Numbered from the stretch's first letter, positions 11,187 to 24,043 are shown. The stretch: DNA of 64,000 nucleotides from Antitrichia curtipendula (GCA_951230915.1 OX579640.1:20232981-20296980), one strand, 5' to 3'. Program-made: numbers and translations. Notes: a model not told the origin generated them from the sequence alone.

Positions 11187-13676
11187 CTAGTAATCATCTT
11201 CATCATCGTCATCATCGTCAAAACTGCCCAGCTGGTCACCAAGAACATCCTGCTGAAAGGCCTGGCTGATCGCCTGCTCATCAGCCTGGTCGTCTTCGAA
11301 AAGCGACGTATTACGACGAAACTCTTCCGCCCTAATCTCCCACTGCGGTCGTTGGTTCTTCTCCTCAACCAAGTCCTTCTCAATTGCCTGTTTAATAGGC
11401 CTCACGACCAGGAGATACTGGTAACAACGCAAACAACATGCAAAATTAATCAGCACAATCTGTAACGCCAACAAACAGAGTTTCCTGATTTGTAGCGTGA
11501 ATATACTCACGGAAGAACATCGCTGAGGAACGCTGTCTAATAATGGTGAAAATCAGAGAAACGCATTCTGTCGTACCTGAGCCGCAATTACGAGAGGTAT
11601 CCACCATTTGCCCCTTTCATTGGCGTTGGGGCCGTCGATCAGCTTCTTGTCAACGAAAATTGATGTTGTGGCTCCTGTTGCCACCTGGACTATCTGCTCC
11701 ACCACCGCTGGGAGCCAGATCAAGCCGTTGGGAAGTATCTGGGTGAACAGAAGAGAAGCATCAATAGACCTTCTCAAGTTAATTGTATTGTACACTAATA
11801 ATCCAAACTTCATACTAGGGGATAATATTGGTCAACACTACCGCACACCCAGGATTAACAACCAGTACTAATCAGGAAAAGGTATAACATTAACATCTCT
11901 TCAGAATCGACTGAAGGAGATCTCAATCTAGACGATCATTTGTTCAACCAAACATGCCATGCACTTCCGTAACCTCCAGGAATAAACCTTTGGCTTTAAA
12001 TGAAACGAAAACTCAACATGATACCGTTTACAATCGGCAAAATAGCTAGTATGTCCATTGACTATTACGCGATTTGCATGAACAAGCCATAGGTAAGAAA
12101 TCTATTACCTTTTCCCCTTCTGCATTCGTATTGCAACGCCCGCTGTTCTCCACCAACACGTAAGGGACCTGCACCAATTTTATGACAAACACGGCTTGGT
12201 AAGTCGTGAGGTGTGAAGAGCTGGCTCCACACAGTCGAGGAATCACCAACCAGACCATCAAATGCAAAGATAATCAGGTAATGACCTGACTCAAGACTTG
12301 CAATTCATCCAACATCTCAGAGAGAACTCAGTCGAGCTCTCAATGGAGCCTGAAATGTATCCACGTAAGAAATCGGTCTCACCTCTTTCTCGCTCTTCTT
12401 TAGCCCTGCCTCGTGCCGAATTGCTGCCTGCAAGGCACCTGATCTTTTCTCAACGAATTCGGAATACTCCCCACCGTCAGGAGGAGATAGTTGCGCATGA
12501 GTAAGCACGATAATCGCGATGCGCCAAAAATTAGGTCCAAAACTCCGTGCCAAAGCCCTAATCACCTGCTTGTCTAAATTGTCCACACGATAGCCGTCTA
12601 GCCGGTCAACATATAGAACCACATCAATGGTCTTGTTCAAAAGAAACCTGCATTCGACAAACACTCGCGTCAACCCCCTAATTTCAAAGATTTACTGGCC
12701 TCACACGAGGGCCTGATTAATGACAACTGAATCATGATCCAGAGAACATCCAGTAACTCAAGAACAAGTACCGTAAGGTGAATAACCACATGAAGTGGCT
12801 CATAGTATTCTGAAAATTCCAAAACGTAGTTTCAATTATCCTCAATAAGGAGAAGCGGCGAATGTATTACCACCTGCGCAACTTACAAACTACAGCTTCG
12901 CTAAACCCTGACTTATCATTACAGTATTCAAGGTTTGCAGGGTAAACCGCGAACCAAACATCAAAAAGCATGCACTTACCTTCGAACTATGTCTAGAGCT
13001 TGGTCGTTAATAGCACCCCCTTCGACCAGCCCAGGGGTATCTATGATGTTCAACGTGAATCCCGCTCTTGACCTCGCACATTGAAGCGGTCTAAGAGTCT
13101 CCGACTGATGAAGAAAAGCACCAAATTCATCAGTATGACATTCCAAACACTATTCTGCTTTACACTAGGAAATACGCTTCAACGGCGGACACAAATTTCA
13201 CGGCACAGTTGTGTCACCTGGAAAGCACTGACGACTGTGACCCTCTCGCCAACAATCGAATTCACAGTTGAGCTTTTGCCAACACCGCCTTTGCCCACCA
13301 CCAAAACCGTCAGCGATTCCTTATTCTGCAAAATTCCCCGTAGCCATATTCAATGTCATGCATCCCCTATCGCTGTCACAATCTGAGATTCATGCCAGTG
13401 CAGGTCAAAAAACAGAAAACCCCAAACCAAGCGCCGGACAAATCTTTACGCAACATCGTCACCGTAATTTGAATTATTTCATTCCAATACTACAACTAAC
13501 GAGTCAACAACTCAAAATAGGGTTACGAGACAATACTAAAACCGTAATATGAAAACACTGGAAAAAAAACCCAGCACCTGCTGCCGAAGCTTCCCAAGAA
13601 TGTTGTGCAGAGCCGTCTGCGTTGCGACGGGGAACTGCTGTAATCCAGTCCACTCACGCGCCGGAGTCGCCGCCAT
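11187..13676 (-). CDS. TOC34: TOC34, GTPase receptor of the chloroplast outer-envelope import machinery
   Basis: This GTP-regulated receptor of the TOC complex recognises transit peptides of precursor proteins; it is tail-anchored in the outer envelope with its GTPase domain in the cytosol. Exons in transcript order are 13676-13578, 13325-13218, 13104-12980, 12647-12383, 12168-12109, 11738-11577 and 11417-11187, giving 349 residues, all in frame. Visible motifs are P-loop GKGGVGKSS (44-52), switch DTPG (91-94), YVDRLD (123-128) with the family arginine, THAQ (160-163), ENSGRC (206-211) and a membrane segment WWIPLVIAAQYLLVV near 264-278. The C-terminal tail is charged and ends in an acidic run of Asp and Glu, longer than the angiosperm proteins of about 300 residues. 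The start is the first ATG before the conserved REWTGLQQF. The 5' half was duplicated to 24261-25300. Confidence 0.95.
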
Positions 13677-14042
13677 CGTGTCCTCCACACTAGACCCCCG
13701 AGTCTCGTTCTCCCGTTAAACCCCACGGAAAACCTCACCGCCAATTCAAAGACGTGTTTCCTCAAACCACATTGGCAAATTCTTGCATGCTCGAGAAACG
13801 GAGACAGAAATCTTGTACGATGAAACGGCAACAAATGTGGCAAGTGCCGCACAAATCGCCTGCGCGACAACAAAAATGGGGGAGGACGGAGCAAGACAGC
13901 ATGCGCAGCGTTATCGCCTTCGCTCTATCGAAGCCACGTCCCATTCTGAGACACATCCCGTTCTCAGATCCCGAAACCCACATCCCAAATTTTGAATGAA
14001 TGAAGATATGGATGAAGTGATGGATGAAGTGCTCCATCCTCT
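12966..14042 (-). repeat. Source copy of a duplicated TOC34 5' segment
   Basis: This segment covers TOC34 exons 1-3, their introns and about 370 bp upstream of the start codon. It recurs in the same orientation at 24261-25300 with high identity. It is the intact copy: its ATG, P-loop codons and exon 3 frame are unbroken. The promoter presumably lies at 13677-14042; no clear TATA box is seen. Confidence 0.9.
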
Positions 14043-14084
14043 CATCAGGAAAGTACCACCTGACTCCACTCGTACAGATGCAGT

Positions 14085-14445
14085 ATTGCAGAAGGGGTTA
14101 TACTAGCTAATATTCTTGCAGTACTGCATGTAATATTACGCTTATACAAAGACAATAACATTTAAAAAAAAAATTCAAATATTGCGTTTATATTGTATTA
14201 ATATTTTGTTTCTTAAAAATACAATACTTACTATTTACATATTTTTCAATTGCAAAATGTTTACAAACACTCCTTTCTTAATACTTTTGCAGTACTGCAT
14301 GTAATACTGCGCTTAAGTTTTCTAATTAAGTGCAGTACAACATTTGTATACACTAAATATTGCTAAATTATAGTACTGCAAGAGTATTAATTAGGTACTC
14401 TATCTTTAAGCCTCTCCACTCATACAGATGCAGTACTGCAAGGAT
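14085..14445. repeat. Cluster of GCAGTACTGC palindromes, probable MITE
   Basis: The motif GCAGTACTGC or a close variant recurs at about 14087, 14119, 14288, 14370 and 14429. TAATATTCTTGCAGTACT near 14109 is inverted as AGTACTGCAAGAGTATTA near 14371, giving terminal inverted repeats around about 285 bp. CACTCGTACAGATGCAGTA at about 14068 recurs directly as CACTCATACAGATGCAGTA near 14417. This suggests one TIR element partly overlapped by a second, related one. Confidence 0.55.
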
Positions 14446-15948
14446 ATTGAAAAAAGTAGGCTCATTTTCCTGATGCTTTACTATTACTTTCTCTAATATC
14501 ACATGCTGGATTCTCTCACTAAACCACACAAATCAATTCAACGTAGCCAAATAAGTACAAAAATTCACCAAAGCCTTGAATCGAGATGAATAATTTGAGG
14601 GGTAGATCATCAATACAAACATATGGTGCATGTAGGACATTGCAAAAAGTAAAAAGAATTAAGCTAAGTCCCTAGTAGTTTTGACCTTGTACACCATTAT
14701 TTAAGATTTGGGGAAGAGTGCTTTTTACCTAAGGATTTAAAGGCTTCAAGGTGATTTTCATGTAGGCATTTTTTTCCTTTTATGCGGCAGATGAACAATG
14801 ACTCTTCAAGGATGTTGTGTAATTCATTTTTCATTGGAAATCAACTATTAAATAAATATATAAATAATTAGGAGAACCTAATTTATAGATGTACAAATGC
14901 TTCAATTACAAAGAAAATTGTATAATCTAATATGGCAAATGTATTGTCTTATTCTAAGCTTTGAAGTTTTGAAACATACATAAAGTTCTTTAGCTCTTAT
15001 GCCACATTTAACTACTTTGTACTTTTCAGTGAATTCTAGACAAAACATTTGTAGATCTTCGGATAATAGTATCAAAAGATCCTTCAATGTTTGTATAGAT
15101 ATCTTGATGTTTTGTATTAATCTCCCAATGTTTTGCCTAGATCTTCCGATATTCTGCATTATCTCTTGATGACCATTTTTTTCCTTCTAAATGACCATTA
15201 TTAATTTTAGACTTTTCAAAGTCCAAAAGCAATTAAATGCGTCATTTTTCAATTGATTCAAAGAAATGTGATTTACAATAGTTATGTTTTTTGCATATAA
15301 GAAAAACAATATATTGTTATCTATTTTGGATAGATTCTATTTTAAATTGTTCAAAATCTACCAGTATCTATAGTGTTATAGTTATTATTGACCTTAGAAG
15401 CTATCACCAAAGTAGTTGGCCTAAAGTAGCTAAATATGTTGTTTCTACAATTTCCTTGAAAGACATTCATCAAACATTTTAAGCCTTCTACATTCTAATT
15501 AGGATAATGGATCCAATACACATCTCATTGATCAACCATTCATGGAATGAAAGATAAAAACGACTAGATCTAGATTTAAAAGGGCTATTATTTAAGAGAG
15601 GGTATTGAAGCTTTTTAAAAAGCCTTGGAATACTTAGCATCCATTTGGACCATGTATTTTATTATCTTTCTAGTAGAAAGATAAATACACTCTAATTCGT
15701 ACATAACATCTTTGTAATAATTGAAAGACCTTTATTGGAAGAAATCATGCCTCTACTTATGAGGAGCCATTAGAATAAACTACAAAAGAAAATTATGCCT
15801 CTACTTATAAGGAGCCATTAGAATAATTGTGAGAATACTAGAGAAGATGGTGGTAAAATTGAAATGGATAGAATGAATAAAGAAGAACTTTTAAGAACTA
15901 AAAGGGATCTTAATTAGACAAGTTGATGAATTACTTTGATTTATTTAA

Positions 15949-16644
15949 CCCCTAAATGCCCAAGGTCTTTTTTGAGCTTCTTAGAATTTGCTCTAAGTTG
16001 AATAAAAGGCCAACATTTTGATAATCTTTATTAAGTTTTTTGAATTGTAACCGTTCATTTTCAAACTACACATGTTACAAGTTAGACATGTTAAAAATCA
16101 CATGGAAAAAACAAACACAACAATATTATTTATGCATGAAAATAATTATAATGTTTAATATTATTTATGCATGAAAATAATTATAATGTTTAATCATGGG
16201 AGTGTTAAAATTGTGAAATTGATTTGAAGTCTTTCAATCTTGTTTTCACATATCAATCCTAAAAAATTCGACACCCAAAAAATATGAGATTAAAGGGCAT
16301 AACATACATAACCCAAGTCAATTTATGGCTTGTCAAAATCTACTTTACTATTTTTTAAATGAATTTCTAATGAGTTTCTAATGAGATATTTTTTCCAAAA
16401 TCTAGTGTATTTGAGGCTCATATCTTCAACATTAGAAAACATCAAGACTTGCAATGGATACCCTTGCACAAAATCTTGAATAGATAAATCATAATCATTC
16501 ATTTTCAAAATCAGATTATTGATGCTAAAACTAGGCTTCAAAAAAAAAATGACATATACTACTAAAAATAGTAACTTGGTTAGGTATTTATTTAACTTCA
16601 AAGTATTGTCAACACCAAAATTTGGTGCCTTGGATATTTAAAAG
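15949..16644. mobile_element. TTAA-flanked non-autonomous DNA element, 696 bp
   Basis: TTAA sits on both sides (15945-15948, 16645-16648). The left end is CCCCTAAATGCCCAAGG; the right end, complemented, is CTTTTAAATATCCAAGG, a degenerate inverted repeat. The right two-thirds is shared with 10011-10451. Inside, a tandem duplication of about 37 bp carries ATTATTTATGCATGAAAATA (16121-16193). No transposase frame is seen. Confidence 0.65.
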
Positions 16645-17137
16645 TTAAAGACTATTTAGGGATAAAGATTCTATGTTTAAAAGTGTTGTATAAGGGTTCA
16701 AACTATTTTACATTATTGAAAACTGATCTCTACAAGAATACAATTATGTCTTGACAAAGCAAATGAAATTTGAACAGAAGAGTGGAAGTGGTATACAATT
16801 GTTTGCTTTCTACTCAACAGAGACAACTTGTAGCGTAATTGTATGCATTGTTGTTATTTTTGTTGGTGGCTATGCTAAATTGAGTATTGTATGTCTATTG
16901 TTGTGGTTTGTGTGGGCACACAATCACGCTCTTAGTGCTTCACAACTCAGTATAATATCCACCTCATACAAGCTATTAAATAAGATACTCAGAAACTGAA
17001 CTTGTTCGTAATCTACTGTGAAATAGTCATGATGTTTGAGAGTGGGACATTATTGGCCTTCACGTCTGGAACTTTTACTTAACCATTATAAACTAAAACT
17101 GAATATCTGCAGTTCTCAACGATTACAACACCAATAG

Positions 17138-17514
17138 TAGTGGTAGTCACAGCTTGTTCACCGTGATGGTGAACAATGAACAATGAACAATGGAAAGTGC
17201 TTTGAGGGGCCAATGAGAAGTGACGAATATTGAACAAGCCGTGACCACCCTTTTTTTTCAAATGTTGAGAATGAACAATGGAGGATGGATAATGACGAGA
17301 TGGACGGATGTAATTGAAAGTTAAGAGAACAAAGGAATAATCTTAGCGGAACATTGATTGTTCACTCCCAACATCCACCTCCGGAGGTGGATGTTGGGAG
17401 TGAACAATCAATGTTCCCCTATGAATATTCCGTCGAAAGCAAGCCAACCCTACGCCGCCACCACTTCAATGTTCATTGTTCACCATCACGGTGAACAAGC
17501 TGTGACTACCACTA
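17138..17514. mobile_element. Palindromic TIR element with a perfect 70-bp central palindrome
   Basis: The outer inverted repeats (17138-17184 and 17468-17514) pair TAGTGGTAGTCACAGC with GCTGTGACTACCACTA over about 46 bp. At the centre, 17348-17417 is a perfect palindrome: each 35-base half contains TGATTGTTCACTCCCAACAT. GAACAATG motifs are scattered between. The possible target duplication is TA. There is no coding capacity. It lies about 250 bp downstream of the SART1 stop codon. Confidence 0.75.
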
Positions 17515-17760
17515 ATGACATCCCCCCAAACTGGCACATAGATTCTAAACAAAAAAATTTGGTAAGAAATGGACACCAAACGTTTTCTGTAAGAAGTGAA
17601 TACCAAAATTCTTACACCATGGGAACTTCAATTAGAAGCTCTCTCGGACTATATTCAACATTATGGATCAATTCTGATCAATGCAAATGGGCTATCATTT
17701 CAAGAACTTCACCTTACTGTAATGGACATTGAGGCAATGCTTAGGCAGTTGATCTCATAG

Positions 17761-20700
17761 TCAATGATCCTTTGGCTTCTTATTTGGTGGAGGACCCATG
17801 CTTCCACTTTCAGGTTTGCGCTTGATGCCCAGGAAGTGGGCCACCTGCAGCAGAGATAAAACCAATCACTTCACCTGTGGGCTGAATACATCTACAATCA
17901 TCATTGTGACCGAAAACCACTACTTCCTGAGGACATGAAAGATGAAAAAACCATTGCACAGAATACAAAAACATTTGGGAGATATTTAACCCCTAAACGT
18001 CTCAATCCTTTTCTAAAATTTTGCACATTTTTGCTCATATCTTTGTACAGAAATTTCATTTACCAAAAATTCATGAATTTGTTCGTAAAGGAAGGCTGTC
18101 TTTTTTAATTTCAAATATTACATTGGATGAATGAAAAGTTAGTTGGACTTTACAGTGCCCTGAAGGCCTCCGTTCATCGTCCAGAATATGGACGTCGGAG
18201 CGCTTCAGGGTTAAAGGATATGTTAACTAACATCAAAACATTAAGAACACGGACAAGCAATAAACACATGAGATAACCTCAAACGCTACCCATGAAACCA
18301 ATGTGTTGTGTTTGTTACAGAAATAATTACCTTCTTATCACCCAACATCGGAGTCAAGCTGCCAATGGTTTTGTTGTCGCCCAGCATTGGAGTAAGACTG
18401 CCGATGGGTTCTTTCTCCACAGTGGCAAACCCGCTTCTCGGATCACTTGTTTGGCCAGGTTTGATGTGGCCACTGATGACGAGGTAAGGAGCATGCAATT
18501 TAGCCTGTGCGTCACGAATCTTCTCCATGGCCATCAGAGGGGTATCACCCGCATTCATTTGTTTCAGCTTTAACTCCTCCTGGAATTGTTTCTGCCTTTT
18601 CTCTTGCTTCATCTTGCCAGGTCCCTTCCCATGGAACTTGTGAGAGAGTTTCCGGAACGCTTCCTTAGGAGTCATCTGTTACAGATGCACACCAAGCACA
18701 GACGACTATCAAACAAACGCTACCCACAACAGAGATAAAAATATGTACATAAACACGTTTTTGGTAACAAGCACAGCAACGCATTCATTTAGTGATAAAA
18801 GTGCAAAAGCTCAGGAGAAAAATTGTGGTAGAGGTAAACAGCTTGATTGAGAAAGAAAAGGACAACAGATATTAGAGTAGAGAGGGAAACGCAAACACAA
18901 ATTAACTTGAAACAACTTTCATAAATAGAAACAGTAAACTAGCATAGGAGGATTCGCATACCGTTCGCCCGAATTCATCAACACGATCCAAAAGAATGTC
19001 TCGTTGACCGACAACATTATTTGACTCGTCCACAATCCCAACCAGTTTGCTCTTCTTCTTGTCCATGTTTCGACCACCCCAATCAACTGTTTCCTTCAAG
19101 GAACCTCTTTCTTTTAGTAATTGTAGAACGCCAGCCAGACCCTTTCCTACTTCTACTTCTTTCACTTCATCTAGAGATTCCTCTTCCATCTCTGGAATGT
19201 CCTTGACATCCGTCATTTCTGCATCGCCAACTTCTGTCCATCCGCCTTTCGGTGAAGTTCCTGGAGCTTCTTCATCTAGTGTAGGATCCAGTTCCCCTTC
19301 CTCCTTCTCCTCCTCCTCTTCGTGAAACACATCCTTGGGTCCAGACCTCCTCGTGAGAGCTGCATCAGGCAGATTTCCACTTCAGCAATTTGAAAGTTCG
19401 TGTTTTTAGCCTTCATGAACCATACACTAATTTGTTAATAGCTAAACTTCCCAAAGGGCAACCCACTGATATTCAGCGTCTGACAGACAACCAAGACCTA
19501 ATTGTCATTATCAGTAAATAAAATCACAAACCCTGGCAATTAAAAACATAATGACCTCGATAATATATAAAAGGCAAGTCCCACAATATCCAGATATACG
19601 TAAAGAATAACAAAAAGATACGAAGCCCATCTCACCTTCGTCCAACTGTAAACTTCGACAAAATTCACCGGTATCACTAATAATGAGCTTTCCTTCCTCA
19701 GCGTCGCCATCCCCTGGAGCTGGGGGCAATTCTTGTTTCGTGGCTGCAAAGAAAAAACAAGTTTGGTAATGAGAAACTCATACCAACAAGACTGGACGTT
19801 CGTTAATAATTATCCGAATGATCAGATTACAGTATTCTTTGAAAAGCATGAGACAAACTAAAGTCGGTGAAAAGCACAACACAAGTAGAACACTTTATGT
19901 GATAGTAATTACCTAAGCTGCAAAATCGAATTAACAAAACAACATATAGAGTACATGATGACAATACCTGCTAAACGCGCAGCAAGAGCTTGTGGACCAG
20001 AAGCACTTTCAGCCTGTTTCTTTAAGGCAGCTTGTCGTGCCCTATCCAAGGAACCTTGCAAACCGTCCTCTTCCTCTGCACCAATATTTACTTCCTCAGT
20101 CTCATCAATGTCCATGGCTTTGGTTTCACTCTCTTCCTTTAATATCCTAGAAGCATCAGCTGCCTTAGCAACAGCATTCTCGTAACGCTCCCTTCGGAAG
20201 TCAGCTGCCGCCTTCATGTCGTCTTGCATCTGAGATCTTCGTAACATTGTGTCCCGTGACCCCATGTCAGTACTTCCTAAACCTTCAGCCACTGCATCCG
20301 CTTCAAGGGCATCCAAGTCGAGCTTCTCTTTCTTACGGAGCTTTTTCTTTTTCTTTGGTTTCTTAAACGTAGTCATCTCATCTTGGGTGAAATATTCGGA
20401 AGCTATAGTGGATGTAGTAGTAAGAAGGGACTCTGCAAAGCGATCCCCCATACCGTGCTGTAACCTTCTACGAACCTGGAAACATGAGGACATAACATTT
20501 AGAGAAAACTAATACAGCAATCCACCTCCATTGAAATAAAATACAGTCGGAAGTGTAGTTCAATTTAAATGAATTGAAATTGAAAATGTCAGAGCGGATC
20601 TGTGAAAGAGAAGCACTTGTACAACATCGGACAACTTGATCTGCATTCTATCAAAAACTATACGCAGAGGTTTTCACTGACAATAGAATTCGATACAGTA

Positions 20701-23700
20701 CTCATATTTAAGCTCATGACATGGGAACTCAAACTTAGGCAGCAACCATATTAACAGCAATGACGAATAGTCTTTAAAGTATAGGATTACGTACTTCCTC
20801 TAATTTCTTTTGCGCCTCTTCATCAACCCCCCCTGATTCATCCAAGGTAACACCCTGGTGCAAACCCCCACATATTATTAGCTTAATCAACACTGCAAGT
20901 GCCACCCTGTAAAGCATAACTCTGACTATAATCTCTACAAGGTTAATAAACCATGGGATTAGTGACATGCCTCAGGGCTCAAAGCAAGTCTACCAAATCT
21001 AATCGTCCCGACAAAAAAGTGCGCATAAATCGCGGTCAAGGTCATGAAAAACAACACAAGAAACCAAGCGATAGAATGAAAAATTCGAATTTTAAACTCA
21101 CCTCCACTTCGATAGCATCATCGTACTTTGAAAGGATCGTCTTGTTGCCCGTCATTTCATTGTTGAACCTGCAGACCGCATGAAAATCTGTGCGTAAGTA
21201 TTTAGAACCATTCGACGACTTTTAAAGGAGGTGATTGCCATCCACAAGATTTAGCGCCAGTCAACTTCCACGACCTACTCAGACAACATCGTAAACCTTG
21301 TTTTTTTGCATTGAAATCCATGAATGATGCATACATTGTGTGGATTCATGTAATTTTAGCTGCATTGTTGTTAACATTTGAGAGACACAAAAATATCACA
21401 TCCAGGAAGGATAAGAATATTACTTGTCCTCGTATTTTCCGGGAACCTTCTTGGCAGCCTTATAAGCATCTTCTCGAGCTATCTGCTGAGCCAATTCCAA
21501 ATTTTCCAATTCATCCATTTCTGCAGTAACAGCAAAAGAAAAGATGAGACTCTGCATATAACGTCACCGCCTGAAGGCAAAACTTGATCGTTATGAAAAA
21601 GCTTTATCAAACACCCTTCAATCACACAAAATGGAACCATCACATCCTAGTATATACTCACCATCATTAACATCGCCATCTGCAAGAACGTTTGTGTCTT
21701 TCAGCGTGAGTACGATAGCTCCACCCTCCATCACTCGATCCAGTCCATGTCGAACTTTCAATCCAGCCAAATCCTCTGCAAGTCCAACACAAATGCCCAC
21801 AACCACTAAAATGTAAGTGCAACACTCGAATTGAATCAATAAACATAGAGAGTTCTAATTAACATGTTGCATCAACACTAATAAGATTTTAAGTCCAGTC
21901 AAAAATCAATACAGATGTTAATAACCCAAATGGAGTACACAACCATACATCTATCTAAATAGAATCTAGAATACAATCCAAATTGTGCAAGTGTGTCTGC
22001 AAGAGTCAACTCCACTAAAACATCTCACTAGACAATAGAATGAAGTGCAGTGGTGCTGTAGCGTCTCATCTATGCATCCGACTAATTGTATCCAGACAAA
22101 ACTTACTTGCGGAATACTTGCTTGAGGGCTGAAAATCATCGTCACTGTCCTCTTCCTCGTTCTCCTGTATGTTCAACATCAAAGTTGTCAGCGTCCATTC
22201 AGAAACAATTCACTTGCTGGGAGAACCTAAAACTGACACATTTGCATAGTGCATTAGACTGATAAAATATTTGTTGACTTCTGCAAGCAGTTGAAAGGGG
22301 ATTTCAACACATGCAGTATTTGGATCCTGTATGCAAAAAATTTGAGAGTTCAAAGCTTCTTTCGTAGATGAACAAAAAACAACACAACACCTACAGTTTA
22401 CGTGATGTATGATTTCACACTCAATATGTCCTCATTGTCCAAGATTTTAGGGTGACGGCATGAGAACAGTGTTGGAATTGCGTTCCTCAGCCCAGAAACG
22501 ACATCAAACTCCACTTTCAATGACAACCACGCGCATCTTAAAGCTGTAGTCATGGATGTGAACCCACCTGTTCTTCCAAAGCTTTGGCCATACGTGCAGC
22601 TTTCTCTCTTTCTTCAGCTTTCTTCTTTTCATCTAGCTGCCTGCTCTTGTTCACCCAAGATGAAATATCATCTACGGCTTCCGGCTTCTCTGATGCCCTA
22701 ATACCTCGTCTTGGTCTTCGGTCAGAGTTGGTCTTTCGCCTCTCCTCCCGCATTCTGCAGGCACACACGATGCGGAAGTTACTCCCTAAAGGAGCATAAT
22801 TTCATGGTTTTAAAATAACCAATTTGATTGATCATCAGGATCAGAGAAGAACATTGCAAGTGCTGGTAAAAAAAAATATATAAATTGAGCAAAAGAAAGT
22901 TCCCAATTCTGAATCCCAATTCCTCATTTCAAACCACCTTTCACAATTCAGAAACTAATGTAAAACAATCGAACTCTGATGAGCAAGCCAAGAACAACAT
23001 TACCTGGCAAGCCGATCCCCCAATTCAGAGCTCGAGACATGTGGTTGATCAGAGTCCCTGGCACCCTTTTCTTTCTCCCTGTCCCTCTCTCGATCCTCCA
23101 TCTCCCTGTCGTTTTCCCTTTCCCTCTCCTTCTCCCTCTCTCGTTCCTTCTCCCTTTCCCTCTCCCTCTCCCTCTCTTTCTCCCGGTCTCGCTCCTTTTC
23201 CTTCTCCCTCAGTCTCTCTTTTTCACGCTCCTGCTCCCGCTTCTCCTTCTCTTCGTCTTTGCTCTTCTCCTTCTCGCTGTGCTTCTCTTTCACTTTCTCA
23301 TCCTTGTCTCGCGTCTTCTCCCTTGCTCCATGTTTCTCCCTTTCTTTATACTTCTCCTTGTCTTCATCTTTGCTTGCATCCCTGTCACCGTGCTTCTCTT
23401 TCACCTTCTCATCCTTCTCTCTGGGCTTCTCTCTTGATTCATGTCTCTCCCTTTCCTTCTCCTTCTCACGGCCAGTATCTCTCGACTTCTCCTTCTTCAC
23501 TTCACCTTCGTGGGGTGACTTGTCACGATGCTTCTCTCGACCTGTGTCATGATCCTTCTCCCTACCGTGTCCGTGATGTCTTTCTCTGTCTTTCGCAGCC
23601 TCATGCTCCTTGTCATGTCCATGCCCGGTTCTCTGAGGATGCCTGTCCTTCTCCTTCTCCGCGTCTCTGCCCTTGTCTCTACCCCTGTCTTTCACCTTCT

Positions 23701-24043
23701 CCTTCTCCTTCTCTCTTTCCTTCTCTTTTTCTCTCTCCTTCTCCTTCTCTCTTTCTTTCACCTTTTCTCTGTCCTTCTCCTTCTCTCTGTCCTTCACCTT
23801 CTCTCGTTCCTTCTCCTTCTCTCGTTCCTTCTCCTTGGCTCGCTCCCGTTCCTTCTCCTTAGCTCGATCTTTCTCTTTTTCCTTCTCCTTGTCCTTCTCG
23901 CGGTGATTCTTGCTTCTCTCTTTGCTCTTCTCCTTCTCCCTAACTCTATCTTTGTCCCGCTCACTCCTCTTACTTCGATCCTTCTCCTTCTCGGTCAATT
24001 CGTGATCCGACCTATCAAGCTCCATAACCTCGCTTCGCACCAT
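17761..24043 (-). CDS. DOT2: SART1/SNU66 family U4/U6.U5 tri-snRNP protein (plant DOT2/MDF)
   Basis: This is a nuclear pre-mRNA splicing factor that recruits the tri-snRNP; the Arabidopsis homologue is needed for meristem and vein patterning. Exons in transcript order: 24043-23004, 22754-22568, 22164-22107, 21775-21662, 21520-21424, 21168-21102, 20854-20795, 20475-19968, 19743-19636, 19359-18962, 18675-18331, 17844-17761; about 1021 residues, against roughly 800 in human and Arabidopsis. Residues about 20-345 are an extreme Lys/Glu/Arg-rich repeat tract that accounts for the extra length. Family landmarks follow: MREERRK, GLKVRHGLD, DTGEFCRSL, VDWGGRNMDKKKSKLVGI, DEFGRT, TPKEAFRKLSHKFHGKGPGK, and the end HFLGIKRK. 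A short motif near the C-terminus is duplicated (18331-18408). An alternative in-frame ATG at 24088 would add 15 residues. Confidence 0.93.
17990..18210. mobile_element. TTAA-flanked MITE in the last SART1 intron, 221 bp
   Basis: It is flanked by TTAA at 17986-17989 and 18211-18214. The left terminus is CCCCTAAACGTC; the right terminus, complemented, is CCCTGAAGCGCTCCGACGTC. It has no open frame. It matches in length and terminal style the elements at 33495-33704 and 34087-34302. It sits wholly inside the intron between the last two SART1 exons. Confidence 0.75.
18331..18408 (-). repeat. In-frame 39-bp tandem duplication in a SART1 exon
   Basis: Two 13-codon units, IGSLTPMLGDNKT and IGSLTPMLGDKKV (the last codon comes from the next exon), lie in tandem. 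The equivalent region of plant SART1 proteins, as I know them, carries this motif once. The duplication keeps frame and lies just upstream of the final exon. Confidence 0.75.
23000..23960 (-). repeat. Low-complexity Lys/Glu/Arg tract within SART1 exon 1
   Basis: On the plus strand this reads as imperfect CTTCTCCTTCTCTC-type pyrimidine repeats. On the coding strand it gives EKEKER and DKEREK blocks interspersed with His and Asp. The strand asymmetry is strong and creates a long spurious Ser/Pro-rich open frame on the opposite strand. Such tracts usually vary in length between alleles. Confidence 0.85.

Larger units (their letters stand above)
14043..17760. other. Spacer between the TOC34 promoter side and the SART1 3' end
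   Basis: No gene is supported. The spacer contains a cluster of GCAGTACTGC palindromes (14085-14445), a direct repeat of a segment of about 55 bp at 15745-15830, a 696-bp TTAA-flanked element (15949-16644) and a palindromic element (17138-17514). The rest is AT-rich and stop-rich. The frame at 16751-16999 has no recognisable domain and was not called. Confidence 0.6.

Noticed and set aside
22885..23862. Long plus-strand Ser/Pro/Leu-rich open frame
   Set aside because: It is the antisense of the Lys/Glu/Arg tract of SART1; strand-asymmetric repeats keep the opposite frames open.
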